In this document: one piece after another, positions 42,628 to 50,362 of the stretch
Position numbering within the stretch: position 1 is the stretch's first letter
Layout of the letters: every line of letters begins with the position of its first letter
Assembly (NCBI GenBank): GCA_900544815.1
Contig: UQWT01000006.1
Coordinates: 1 to 52,565 of the forward strand
DNA from: an uncultured Bacteroidales bacterium
Lineage (GTDB): Bacteria > Bacteroidota > Bacteroidia > Bacteroidales > UBA932
Length of the DNA: 52,565 nt
Reading direction: 5' to 3'
Position numbers and translations under genes: made by a program
Notes under the pieces: generated by a model
The model's input: only the letters and a program-made list of their open reading frames with translations
Databases searched by the model: none
Told to the model about the DNA's origin: nothing

Positions 42628-43359
42628 ATGGGAATAGGAAAATGGATTACTGGTGCTATAGGATGGGCTGTTGGCGGACCTATAGGTGCGTTAGTGGGAT
42701 ATCTCCTCGGTTCTGCGATGGAGGGCGATTCTTTGTCGGGAACTAAAAGAACAAGAACTTCTACCTACTCTGCCGGAGAGCAGAGGAACAGTTTCCTTGT
42801 CTCTATGTTGGTACTTTCCGCAGCCGTTATGAAGGCAGACGGAAAGGTTATGAGGAGCGAGCTGGATTATGTAAAACGTTTTATAGCCGGCTCGTTTGGA
42901 GAGACTGCCCTGCCTGAATCGCTAAGATTGCTTAAGGAACTGCTACAAAAGGATATAAACATTTCTGAGGTATGTGCGCAGATAAAAATGTATATGAACA
43001 GTTCCCAGCGGCTTCAGTTGCTGCATTTCCTTGTTGGTATAGCTGAGGCAGATGGATATGTGAGTAAGCAGGAGGTAGATACAATAAGGAATATTGGGAA
43101 ATACCTTGGAATACAGGATAGTGATGTAAACTCCATTTTAGCTATGTTCAACAACAATTTGGAGTCTGCATATGCAGTTCTTGAGATAGAGGAAACAGTT
43201 ACAGATGAGGAGGTTAAGAAAGCTTACAAGAGACTTGCCTTAAAGCATCACCCGGATAAGGTTGAATCTTTGGGTCCCGATGTAAAGAGGGCAGCGGAGG
43301 AGAAGTTCAAGCAGATAGTGGCTGCCTACGAGGCTATAAAGAAGGAGCGTAATATGTAA
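42628..43359 (+). CDS. TerB-DnaJ (DjlA-like) co-chaperone
   Basis: The 243-residue protein has an N-terminal glycine-rich membrane-like segment (about 1-30; GAIGWAVGGPIGALVGYLLGS), a TerB-like helical domain (about 55-165) with acidic MKADGKVMRSELDYV and IAEADGYVSKQEVD motifs, and a C-terminal J-domain with the HPD signature in KHHPDKVES (near 210). This is the DjlA layout: the J-domain should stimulate DnaK near the membrane. I prefer ATG 42628 over a TTG two codons upstream. It follows coaE by 7 nt. Confidence 0.9.
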   Translation: MGIGKWITGAIGWAVGGPIGALVGYLLGSAMEGDSLSGTKRTRTSTYSAGEQRNSFLVSMLVLSAAVMKADGKVMRSELDYVKRFIAGSFGETALPESLRLLKELLQKDINISEVCAQIKMYMNSSQRLQLLHFLVGIAEADGYVSKQEVDTIRNIGKYLGIQDSDVNSILAMFNNNLESAYAVLEIEETVTDEEVKKAYKRLALKHHPDKVESLGPDVKRAAEEKFKQIVAAYEAIKKERNM

Positions 43360-43414
43360 CTCCAGGTATGAACAATTTTACAGATAGAGAAGTTTTTTAG
43401 AAAAGATAAGAGAA

Positions 43415-43870
43415 ATGAAGACAGATTTAAGAAAGATTTTGGCAGTCACCGGTGAGTCGGGATTGTTTTATTATGTTTCACAGGTTAGATTAGGAGCTAT
43501 TTTAGAATCTTTGAGCACAAAACAGAGGAATAAGTATGGACTTAATGCAAAGATGACATCTTTGGCAGATATCTCAATATATACAGATGAAGGTGAGACC
43601 AAATTGCAGGATGTATTTGAGGCGATGCACAAGGAACTTGGTGAGAGCGAGGCTCTTTCTCCAAAGTCGGATCCTAATGCAATAAAGGAGTTTTTTGCAA
43701 AGGTGCTTCCTACATACGACAGAGACCGCTTTTATGTTTCTCACATGAAAAAGGTTCTTTCATGGTATAACGAGTTGCTTAAATATGCATCGTTAGACTT
43801 TGCAAAGGAGGATGATGCTCAAGCAGAGAATGCTCCTGCTGAGAATGCTCCTGCTGAGAAGGCTGAGTAG
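43415..43870 (+). CDS. DUF5606 protein
   Basis: The 151-residue soluble protein matches the DUF5606 pattern: DLRKILAVTGESGLFYYVSQ, then SLADISIYTDEGETKLQDVFEAM, each within the first 80 residues. The family is common in Bacteroidota near coaE and has no known function. The C-terminus is a low-complexity AENAPAENAPAEKAE tail encoded by a 15-bp tandem repeat (43830-43860), likely to vary in copy number. It lies 55 nt after the TerB-DnaJ gene and 22 nt before rimO. Confidence 0.85.
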   Translation: MKTDLRKILAVTGESGLFYYVSQVRLGAILESLSTKQRNKYGLNAKMTSLADISIYTDEGETKLQDVFEAMHKELGESEALSPKSDPNAIKEFFAKVLPTYDRDRFYVSHMKKVLSWYNELLKYASLDFAKEDDAQAENAPAENAPAEKAE

Positions 43871-43892
43871 AACCAATAAGCAGTTGTCTGTA

Positions 43893-45242
43893 ATGGGTTT
43901 TTCAAAGGTAAGATATGCAAAGCCTGCAAGCGTAATGTTAATAACGCTTGGGTGTTCTAAAAACAGGGTGGATTCGGAGCATCTGCTTAGGCAGATGGAG
44001 TCTGCCGGTGTTACTCTGCTTCCCGACAACTACGAGGTGGGAACAGCATTTACAACCCCTTGCGATGCAATAATCATAAATACCTGCGGCTTCATAAAGG
44101 ATGCAAAGGTTGAATCCATAAATACCATTTTTGCCGCGATAAATGCCAAGAACGCCGGAATTACAAAATATGTGTTTGTGTTCGGCTGCCTTTCTCAGCG
44201 TTATAAGGACGAGTTGGTTGCAGATATTCCCGAGGTTGACGGCTTTTTTGGTGCTTTTGATATATCGGGGGTACTCGATGCCATGAGTATAGGGCGCAAT
44301 GCCTCTTGTGAGCAGGAAAGGTATCTTACTACTCCAAAGCACTATGCATATCTAAAGATATCCGAGGGGTGCAACAGACATTGTGCATACTGCTCGATTC
44401 CCGGAATAAGGGGCAGGCATAAGTCTGTGCCTATTGAGGAGTTGGTTAAGGAGGCTGAGAACCTTGCAAAAAACGGAGTCAGGGAGCTTATTGTGGTTGC
44501 TCAGGATACAACATATTACGGATTGGATCTTTACAGGAGGCGCGCTTTGGCAGATCTGTTGGAACAACTGTGTAAAGTAGATGGTATAGAGTGGATTAGA
44601 GTTCATTATTCATATCCTGCGCAGTTTCCTAAGAATGTACTTAGGGTAATGGCCTCTCAACCCAAAATCTGCAAGTATTTGGACATTCCGCTTCAGCATG
44701 CTTCTACAAAGGTGCTTGCGCTTATGAAGCGCTCTATAGATATGGAGGGAACGCAAAGACTTATAGATGAGATAAGAGAAACTGTTCCGGGCATAGTTCT
44801 AAGGACAACCATGATTGTGGGGCATCCTGGTGAAGATAAGCGTGAGTTCGAAAAACTTTTGGCCTTTGTAAAGCATAACAGGTTTGAGATGTTAGGGGCT
44901 TTTACATATTCAGAGGAGGAGGGGACTTACGGTGCAAAGCACTATAAAGATTCTGTTCGCGAATCAACCAAACAGAAGCGTTATGATGAGCTAATGAAAC
45001 TTCAGGCAACAATCTCTAATGAGATTCACCTGTATAGAATTGGTTCTGTTGAAAAGGTAATAGTTGATTCTTTCTCAGATGGAATACTGCATTGCAGAAG
45101 TATGTATGAGTCTCCGGATGTTGACGGTGAGATAAAGGTTGTGCCTGCCGGTATTGAAAATCCTGCGGATTTTGTAGGGAACTTTATAACAGTAAAGATA
45201 ACCGGCTCAGATGATTATGACTGGGAGGGGTGCATTGTTTGA
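43893..45242 (+). CDS. rimO: Ribosomal protein uS12 methylthiotransferase RimO
   Basis: RimO adds a methylthio group to Asp89 of uS12 with two 4Fe-4S clusters. The 449-residue enzyme shows the N-terminal UPF0004 domain with MLITLGCSKNRVDSE (about 15-29) and NTCGFIKDAKVES. The radical SAM motif is in SEGCNRHCAYCSIPGIRG (about 156-173), and a C-terminal TRAM domain starts near 385. I start at ATG 43893. A longer frame reaches back into the 15-bp repeat of the DUF5606 gene and gives a Met/Leu/Arg-rich leader that is clearly not coding. Confidence 0.96.
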   Translation: MGFSKVRYAKPASVMLITLGCSKNRVDSEHLLRQMESAGVTLLPDNYEVGTAFTTPCDAIIINTCGFIKDAKVESINTIFAAINAKNAGITKYVFVFGCLSQRYKDELVADIPEVDGFFGAFDISGVLDAMSIGRNASCEQERYLTTPKHYAYLKISEGCNRHCAYCSIPGIRGRHKSVPIEELVKEAENLAKNGVRELIVVAQDTTYYGLDLYRRRALADLLEQLCKVDGIEWIRVHYSYPAQFPKNVLRVMASQPKICKYLDIPLQHASTKVLALMKRSIDMEGTQRLIDEIRETVPGIVLRTTMIVGHPGEDKREFEKLLAFVKHNRFEMLGAFTYSEEEGTYGAKHYKDSVRESTKQKRYDELMKLQATISNEIHLYRIGSVEKVIVDSFSDGILHCRSMYESPDVDGEIKVVPAGIENPADFVGNFITVKITGSDDYDWEGCIV

Positions 45243-45280
45243 TAATTAATTTGTAAATTATTAATATTTAATAGAATAGT

Positions 45281-46027
45281 ATGGGACTATTAGATGGTAA
45301 AGTGGCTCTTATAACAGGGGCTGCAAGAGGAATTGGCAAGGCCATTGCTCTTAAATTTGCGCAAGAGGGGGCAAATATTGCTTTCACAGATCTTGTTATT
45401 GATGAAAATGCTGAGAATACCAAAAAAGAGATTGAGGCAAATGGTGCTAAAGTTCTTGCAATAGCATCTAATGCTGCTTCGTTTGAGGAGTCGCATAATG
45501 TTGTGGAGCAGGTTGTTAAGGAGTTTGGGCATCTTGATATTCTTGTAAACAATGCAGGTATAACCAAAGATGGCCTTATGATGAGAATGTCCGAGGCTCA
45601 ATGGGATGCTGTAATAAACGTGAACCTTAAATCTGCATTTAACTTTATTCATGCAGTTACACCTGTAATGATGCGTCAACGTGGCGGTTCCATCATTAAC
45701 ATGAGCTCTGTTGTTGGTGTTCATGGTAATGCAGGCCAGACCAACTACTCTGCATCTAAGGCCGGTATGATTGGCTTGGCAAAATCTATTGCTCAAGAGA
45801 TGGGTTCAAGAGGTGTTAGAGCCAACTGTGTTGCTCCCGGTTTCATTATTACAGAGATGACTGCCAAACTTCCAGACGAGGTTAAGAAGGAGTGGTGCAA
45901 CAAAATCCCTCTAAGAAGGGGTGGTACACCTGAGGATATTGCAAATGTTTGCGTGTTCCTTGGAAGTGATCTGTCGAGCTATGTTAGTGGGCAGGTTATA
46001 CAGGTGTGTGGTGGCATGCAAATGTAA
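45281..46027 (+). CDS. fabG: 3-oxoacyl-ACP reductase FabG
   Basis: FabG reduces 3-oxoacyl-ACP with NADPH in fatty-acid elongation. The 248-residue short-chain dehydrogenase has the cofactor loop ITGAARGIGKAIALKF (about 12-27), VNNAGITKDGLMMRM (about 87-101), the catalytic Ser of INMSSVVGVHGNAGQ (about 138-152) and YSASKAGMIGL (Tyr-xxx-Lys, about 154-164). Length is normal. A large inverted-repeat element begins at its stop codon. Confidence 0.95.
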   Translation: MGLLDGKVALITGAARGIGKAIALKFAQEGANIAFTDLVIDENAENTKKEIEANGAKVLAIASNAASFEESHNVVEQVVKEFGHLDILVNNAGITKDGLMMRMSEAQWDAVINVNLKSAFNFIHAVTPVMMRQRGGSIINMSSVVGVHGNAGQTNYSASKAGMIGLAKSIAQEMGSRGVRANCVAPGFIITEMTAKLPDEVKKEWCNKIPLRRGGTPEDIANVCVFLGSDLSSYVSGQVIQVCGGMQM

Positions 46028-46149
46028 AAGTTGGCAAAGAAGGGCAATTTCTTCGTTATGCTCATTGTAAAAATCCTCACATACTAAGGTATGCTCCGGT
46101 GTTTTACAATTTCGCAGGCCTTGAACTTGCCCTTCTATCCAACTTTTAC
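46024..46149. repeat. 126-nt nested inverted-repeat element after fabG
   Basis: Outer arms GTAAAAGTTGG (46024-46034) and CCAACTTTTAC (46139-46149) are perfect, as are the adjacent AGAAGGGCAA/TTGCCCTTCT arms. Further in, ATTGTAAAA pairs with TTTTACAAT and CATAC with GTATG. The rest of the gap to 46282 has no gene. A weak GC-rich hairpin near 46254-46280 may terminate transcripts from the minus-strand lipoprotein gene. Confidence 0.8.
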
Positions 46150-46282
46150 AGTGGATGAACGGAACTGTTATTTGTCTGCTTATCTGTTTGTTCAAGTATA
46201 TTGCGGATGGCAAACATTTAATTAGTTGTATATGAGGCGAATTTTAGCAAAATAAAAAGCGTGGCACAATGGCCGCTCTTTT

Positions 46283-47272
46283 TTATTGTTCACTTTTGTG
46301 CAGTTGCTTGTAGAGGCTTACAGCCTCCTTGAATTTAAACCTTTCCATAGACAATGTAATCCACTTTAAAGCTAATTCCTTTTGGCCAAGGATGTTGCAT
46401 AATACAGCGATGTCGTATGCGGCAAACGATACCTTTCTTGGATTGTTGGACTCTGTAAATGGCATAAAGGCATCTATAGCCTCTTTGAGCTTATATTCTT
46501 CTGCCAACCGGCAAGCGTTCATCCATTCTTTTGAGCCTTTGTAAGTGACAAGTAGATGGCTCTCCTCTATCCATTGCGGTGTGAGCTCTGCAGCAGCTGA
46601 TTCTCCTAACCTGTATGCAATTTGCGAAAGGCTTGCCTCGGTCATCTCTACTATCTGCTCACGAGTTAGATTACTTGACAGCAACTCTATCTGCATTGTG
46701 TCTTTAACCTCTTTTCCATAGACGTAACTGCCGAGGATATTGTCATACACCTTAAAACTTATTTTTACAGGGGTGCTGAAAAATGTTATTCCGTACAACT
46801 CTGAATCATATACCTTAATCTCATTTTGCGGATTCGTATAATCCACACCGGCATTTTCAACTATTATGAGTGTCTTGGCATTGCCAAGACGCTTTGCTAT
46901 AGTGGAGTTTTCTGTTTTTGATCTGTATATCACTTGTGCGGCAGGGTCATCTGCATATTGAGCATACAGTTTGCTGTTAAGCGCAACGGGAATTAAAGAT
47001 ATGGAATCAATGCCGGAAACCAATTCTCTGTCTTGTGCCGTTTTTTCTGCAACAGCAACTGCTGCATTCACCATTATCAGCGAGTCATTGGAAAAACCAA
47101 GTGATGATGGCCTATGTGGATCGAAGCATGCAACAACTGCTATGTTATCTCTGTTTATCAGTACCTTGCCGGCATTGTTGTTCCGCTCCACAGTAATGTA
47201 GTAAGCCTGCGGAGAACAACCTTGCAGTAGCAAAGCTAAACCAAAAACAAATGTAAATACCCTCATTAACAT
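46283..47272 (-). CDS. DUF6340-like lipoprotein
   Basis: The 329-residue lipoprotein has the lipobox LLLQGCSPQ (Cys19). A beta-rich N-terminal region follows (about 25-190, with NIAVVACFD and TLIIVENAG strands), then a C-terminal helical repeat part (about 215-325) with TPR-like spacing (AYDIAVLCNILGQKELALKW). The overall plan resembles DUF6340 proteins of Bacteroidota, whose role is unknown. I start at ATG 47272; a longer frame begins 48 nt upstream but places charged residues before the signal. No enzymatic residues are recognisable. The gene stands alone, with a GCYAAH element upstream. Confidence 0.65.
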   Translation of the reverse strand: MLMRVFTFVFGLALLLQGCSPQAYYITVERNNNAGKVLINRDNIAVVACFDPHRPSSLGFSNDSLIMVNAAVAVAEKTAQDRELVSGIDSISLIPVALNSKLYAQYADDPAAQVIYRSKTENSTIAKRLGNAKTLIIVENAGVDYTNPQNEIKVYDSELYGITFFSTPVKISFKVYDNILGSYVYGKEVKDTMQIELLSSNLTREQIVEMTEASLSQIAYRLGESAAAELTPQWIEESHLLVTYKGSKEWMNACRLAEEYKLKEAIDAFMPFTESNNPRKVSFAAYDIAVLCNILGQKELALKWITLSMERFKFKEAVSLYKQLHKSEQ

Positions 47273-47339
47273 TATTTCTAAATTAATTTTTTTCGTAAGC
47301 CATGTTTTTTGCGTTAACAATAAACTTCTATATAACTAT

Positions 47340-47490
47340 GCTTTGACGTTAGCGTTGGCCTTAATTGAGTTTATAGTTGGGAGTCTACAGTGTATAGGCA
47401 GTTTTAAAGTTAACAGAGGTAAAGTTAAAATTTAAAAACTATAGACAATAAACTTAATCAGCTAAAGCAAATGTCAAAGCTATAGCTGAT
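47340..47490. repeat. GCYAAH hexamer-array element (copy 6)
   Basis: Short left arm (GACGTTAGCGTTGGCC), core with GTCTACAGTGTATAGGCAG and TTTTAAAGTTAAC, and a degraded right arm (GCTAAAGCAAATGTCAAAGC). It is colinear with copies 4 and 5 but more diverged. Confidence 0.8.
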
Positions 47491-47522
47491 TACATGGCGA
47501 GGAAAAACTGCTCATAAACGAA

Positions 47523-48404
47523 CTATATGTGAGACCAAAACTCCCTCATAACCTCATACAACGACTCCGAAGTAGCGGTATAATATGCCGCAACATCCCT
47601 GCTGTCATTCTCTGCAGCCATCCATACCTCCATTTTGTATGGCGGATCCATCTTAAGAACTTTTGCAGATGTATAAGGAATCTTTCCCGATTTCAAATCT
47701 TCTAATGTGCCATCTATCTCTGCGGCAATAAGATCCTCCCTTAGTGTCTCAATTGCAAGATTAACTCTGTCTCTTATTCTTTTGCACACCTCTTTTGGGT
47801 TGTAGTTGGCTGCGGCAACTCTTCCAATAGCCTTTTTTGTTATAACAGTCTCTATGTTCCCAAAAAATTGGCGGGTCTCCTCTGCTGTAACGTCATCTCC
47901 GCTTATAAAAGCAACAGGAACATTAAACAGCCCGGCGTAAAGTGCGTTATATGGGCACTCACCCATAGAGATTCCGTTAAGTTTGTAATCTATTACTTTA
48001 CGAGACATTGTGTGAGAAAGGACTCCGTTCTCCTTGCCTGCCATTGCGTGAGCCCCAATAAAGATAAGCGCATCATAGCTCTCGTCTATGCCAAGAACCA
48101 TTGTCTCACAGCATCCCGGTTTGCGGCCATTAACATATATGCAGTTTTTATTGAGCAGGGTTGGATTAAGGTTCTGGTCTGCGCCATGTCCGTCTCGTAC
48201 AACAATCTCTGTTGCACCTGCCTGCAGAGCACCCTCAATTGCGGCATTCACCTCATGTGTAAGCTGGTCTGAATTGCGCCAGAAGAAAGGGTGATTGTTA
48301 TAGATCTCATCAAAAGTAACAACATCTGTTGCCCCCTCAAAATCTACTCCAATCATAATTTTAAGACCTTTTTCAGTTAAGTGTTCTTTTGATTTAGCTT
48401 TCAT
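47523..48404 (-). CDS. M55 family D-aminopeptidase (DppA-like)
   Basis: The 293-residue zinc peptidase matches the DppA/M55 family, which releases N-terminal D-amino acids from peptides. Motifs in order are the metal-binding VDFEGATDVV (about 19-28), VVRDGHGADQNL (about 68-79), the metal-ligand GAHAMAGKENG and LSHTMSRK (about 117-135), and a conserved Gly-Glu in SMGECPYNAL. No signal peptide is seen, so it is probably cytoplasmic and may recycle D-Ala-containing peptides. It is flanked upstream by the yicC terminator, so it is a separate unit. Confidence 0.9.
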   Translation of the reverse strand: MKAKSKEHLTEKGLKIMIGVDFEGATDVVTFDEIYNNHPFFWRNSDQLTHEVNAAIEGALQAGATEIVVRDGHGADQNLNPTLLNKNCIYVNGRKPGCCETMVLGIDESYDALIFIGAHAMAGKENGVLSHTMSRKVIDYKLNGISMGECPYNALYAGLFNVPVAFISGDDVTAEETRQFFGNIETVITKKAIGRVAAANYNPKEVCKRIRDRVNLAIETLREDLIAAEIDGTLEDLKSGKIPYTSAKVLKMDPPYKMEVWMAAENDSRDVAAYYTATSESLYEVMREFWSHI

Positions 48405-48445
48405 AACTTTATATTTAAGTAAATGACTATTCTTTTTTCATATTC

Positions 48446-48473
48446 AAAAAGTTGCCTTTTTATACAACTTTTT
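48446..48473 (-). terminator. Terminator overlapping the yicC stop
   Basis: AAAAAGTTG (48446-48454) pairs with CAACTTTTT (48465-48473) around a 10-nt T-rich loop, overlapping the yicC stop codon on the minus strand. Confidence 0.65.
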
Positions 48474-49371
48474 AACAGATGTTTAGAGACTGCTCCTTAA
48501 TCTTCTCCAACTCATCCTTCATCTTAACAACCCACTTCTGAATCTCTGCATGATTGGCCTTTGAACCCATTGTGTTAATCTCACGTCCCATCTCTTGAGC
48601 TATAAATCCAAGTTTTTTGCCCGGATAAGGCTCATTGTCTATCGTCTCCATAAAGTAGCGGCAATGCTGTCTGAGCCTAACCTTCTCCTCGTTTATATCC
48701 AACTTCTCCAGATAGTAGATGATCTCTTGCTCCAACCTGTTGGTATCTGGCATAGTAGCAATCTCGGCAAGCCTTGTGTTAAGCCTCTCCTTAACAGCGG
48801 TTATCCTCTCCATTTCAAACTTCTCAACCTCTGTAACCCATCCTTCAATAAGCTTAACCCTCTTTGTAACATCTGCATACAGAATTGCACCCTCTTTAGC
48901 TCTAAACTCGTTGAGTTTGGCAATAGCCTCCTTTATAGCATCAAACAGACGATTCCAGTTCTCCTCAGAGATCTCCTGCTTTTTACACTCTACACTGTCG
49001 GGAAGCCTAAGAATAGCAGATATAATTCCTGCTCCGTCTGCATTGCCAACATTTAAAGCAGGAAGGTTATGCTCGTCCAAAGTCTTGTTGAGTTCCAAAA
49101 TCTGCTTGTAATATGATGCAAAAACCAATGGATTAATGACTTTCCCAGTCTCTGCCTCATTCTGTTCAAAATTTGCAAACAGATCTATGCTGCCCCTATT
49201 AAGCTCTTTTGCAATGTATTGGCGAAGCTCTATCTCATTTTCACGCGGAATAAGCTGCGACTTTAAAGTAATATCTGCACTCTTACCGTTAAGAGACCTT
49301 ATCTCAACAACAATCTTGCCCTCCGGAAGAACACACTCGGCCTTTCCATAGCCGGTCATGGAATTTATCAT
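48472..49371 (-). CDS. YicC-family endoribonuclease
   Basis: The 299-residue protein has the YicC N-terminal opening MINSMTGYGKAE and SLNGKSADI. The C-terminal DUF1732 part contains EKVRLRQHCRYFMETI, GKKLGFIAQEMGREINTMGSK and the charged ending VKMKDELEKIKEQ. YicC proteins are ring-forming endoribonucleases linked to RNA decay and stationary-phase adaptation. Length is normal. An over-represented GTCGGGAA word lies inside the gene and another 30 nt upstream of the start. Confidence 0.92.
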   Translation of the reverse strand: MINSMTGYGKAECVLPEGKIVVEIRSLNGKSADITLKSQLIPRENEIELRQYIAKELNRGSIDLFANFEQNEAETGKVINPLVFASYYKQILELNKTLDEHNLPALNVGNADGAGIISAILRLPDSVECKKQEISEENWNRLFDAIKEAIAKLNEFRAKEGAILYADVTKRVKLIEGWVTEVEKFEMERITAVKERLNTRLAEIATMPDTNRLEQEIIYYLEKLDINEEKVRLRQHCRYFMETIDNEPYPGKKLGFIAQEMGREINTMGSKANHAEIQKWVVKMKDELEKIKEQSLNIC

Positions 49372-49562
49372 ACAAATAGTTTTTTTACTGTTATTTTTCT
49401 CTTCCCGACAAATCCTCTTATTTTATGGTATTGCTTAGTAATCTTAAAAAAAACTTGGTAATCTTTAATTGTCTTTTCGGTCTATATGTCTTTTCTCAAA
49501 AATACTGCTAAATCTTTACCAACTTATTTTTAAACGCTTACTTAAATGGCACTCACTTCATA

Positions 49563-49596
49563 CCAAACTTTGGCTTTGGTATTGGCTTTGGCTATT
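49563..49596. repeat. GCYAAH fragment (copy 7)
   Basis: ACTTTGGCTTTGGTATTGGC and a following GCTTTGGC fit the complementary form GCDTTR. It is a short solo array without a core, 190 nt upstream of the yicC start. Confidence 0.7.
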
Positions 49597-49638
49597 TTTT
49601 ACTTATGTATAACAACTTGCATTTAATTGAAAATCACT

Positions 49639-49690
49639 GTTGTTATTCTAATATTTATTTGAAGCAAAAGCATTATTCAGTACTATAAAA
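49639..49690 (+). repeat. Direct repeat, left copy (partner at 50301-50351)
   Basis: GCAAAAGCATTATTCAGTAC followed by TATAAA matches GCAAAAGCATCATTCGGTAC plus TATAAA at 50324-50349 with two mismatches. Similar TGTTATT-rich sequence precedes both copies. The right copy is the immediate upstream region of glnS. Confidence 0.75.
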
Positions 49691-49743
49691 TAAAACAATA
49701 ATATCACAAAAATAGTCATTATTTGAGAAATACAGTACAAAAA

Positions 49744-49848
49744 TCACTCCTTGAACTTCATTATTGCCGTTTTATCATATTCATTTAAGGCTAGATGGAA
49801 TCTTCCAAAGCTATCTGTAATTGTATGTTTATTGTTGCCTTTTTTTAT
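49744..49848 (-). pseudogene. Remnant of a carboxypeptidase-regulatory-like (CarboxypepD_reg) domain
   Basis: On the minus strand a 34-codon open stretch ends at a stop and reads GNNKHTITDSFGRFHLALNE, then DKTAIMKF. This resembles the GT(n)KGTITDxDGxFxL hallmark of the CarboxypepD-regulatory-like modules that open many outer-membrane proteins in Bacteroidota. No signal peptide or continuation is present and stops flank it, so I read it as a decayed fragment. The match is short. Confidence 0.35.
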
Positions 49849-49963
49849 TCAAAAAATATTTAGAAAATGTTTCTTATATTTTGTTTGACATAAGTGAAAT
49901 AGTCTTGATTTTGGACTTTAGATACAGCAGACCTTTATAAGGAAAGTAAGGCGTTTAGCATTT

Positions 49964-50035
49964 GCTTTGGCTAATTTAATTTTGAGAGCTAATGCTAACG
50001 CTAATGCTAACGCTAACGCTAATGCTAACGCCAAC
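49964..50035. repeat. GCYAAH hexamer-array element (copy 8), longest uninterrupted array
   Basis: GCTTTGGCTAATTTAATTTT (49964-49983) is identical to 15090-15109 and is followed by eight perfect GCYAAH units (49988-50035), alternating GCTAAT and GCTAAC. The region 49372-50362 (991 nt) otherwise has repeats, a possible pseudogene fragment and AT-rich sequence, but no intact gene. Confidence 0.9.
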
Positions 50036-50087
50036 AAATTCATGTTAAATTAAATCTCGGTTTTCACTGAAAACCGCACATTCTGTG

Positions 50088-50095
50088 TATATTTG
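50088..50095 (+). promoter_or_regulatory. Orphan -7 promoter box (TATATTTG), possible long glnS leader
   Basis: TATATTTG fits TAnnTTTG but lies 267 nt before glnS. It would make a long glnS leader, or a small RNA across 50100-50360. I see no coding potential in that stretch. Confidence 0.4.
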
Positions 50096-50250
50096 CAATC
50101 TGAAAAAGAAGTATAACCATAAAGCTGTTTTTAGCCATAAGTAGCAAATGAAATAGTTATGGCAATTGAGATGTTGTTTAAAATTCGGTTAGGTCATTTT
50201 ATAATGTTCAAAAACCGTTTATGTGGAATTTAAATAGCATATATGACTAA

Positions 50251-50279
50251 GCTTTGGCGTTAGCGTTGGTATTGGCTAT
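50251..50279. repeat. GCYAAH fragment (copy 9)
   Basis: GCTTTGGCGTTAGCGTTGGT followed by ATTGGC is a solo array of about four units in the GCDTTR sense, inside the glnS leader region. Confidence 0.75.
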
Positions 50280-50300
50280 ACTTTTACTATAAACTTAGAT

Positions 50301-50351
50301 ATTGTTATTTTTTAATTTTTTGGTGCAAAAGCATCATTCGGTACTATAAAC
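50301..50351 (+). repeat. Direct repeat, right copy, immediately upstream of glnS
   Basis: GCAAAAGCATCATTCGGTAC plus TATAAA repeats the sequence at 49664-49687. It ends 11 nt before the glnS start and may contain its promoter or control site, duplicated 660 nt upstream. Confidence 0.75.
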
Positions 50352-50362
50352 AAGCATTTTTT

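Noticed and set aside
43800..43892. N-terminal extension of rimO
   Set aside because: It reads a 15-bp repeat of the upstream gene in another frame, giving a Met/Leu/Arg-rich artefact.
49988..50035. Possible CRISPR array
   Set aside because: Units are 6 nt with no spacers, and no cas genes are present.
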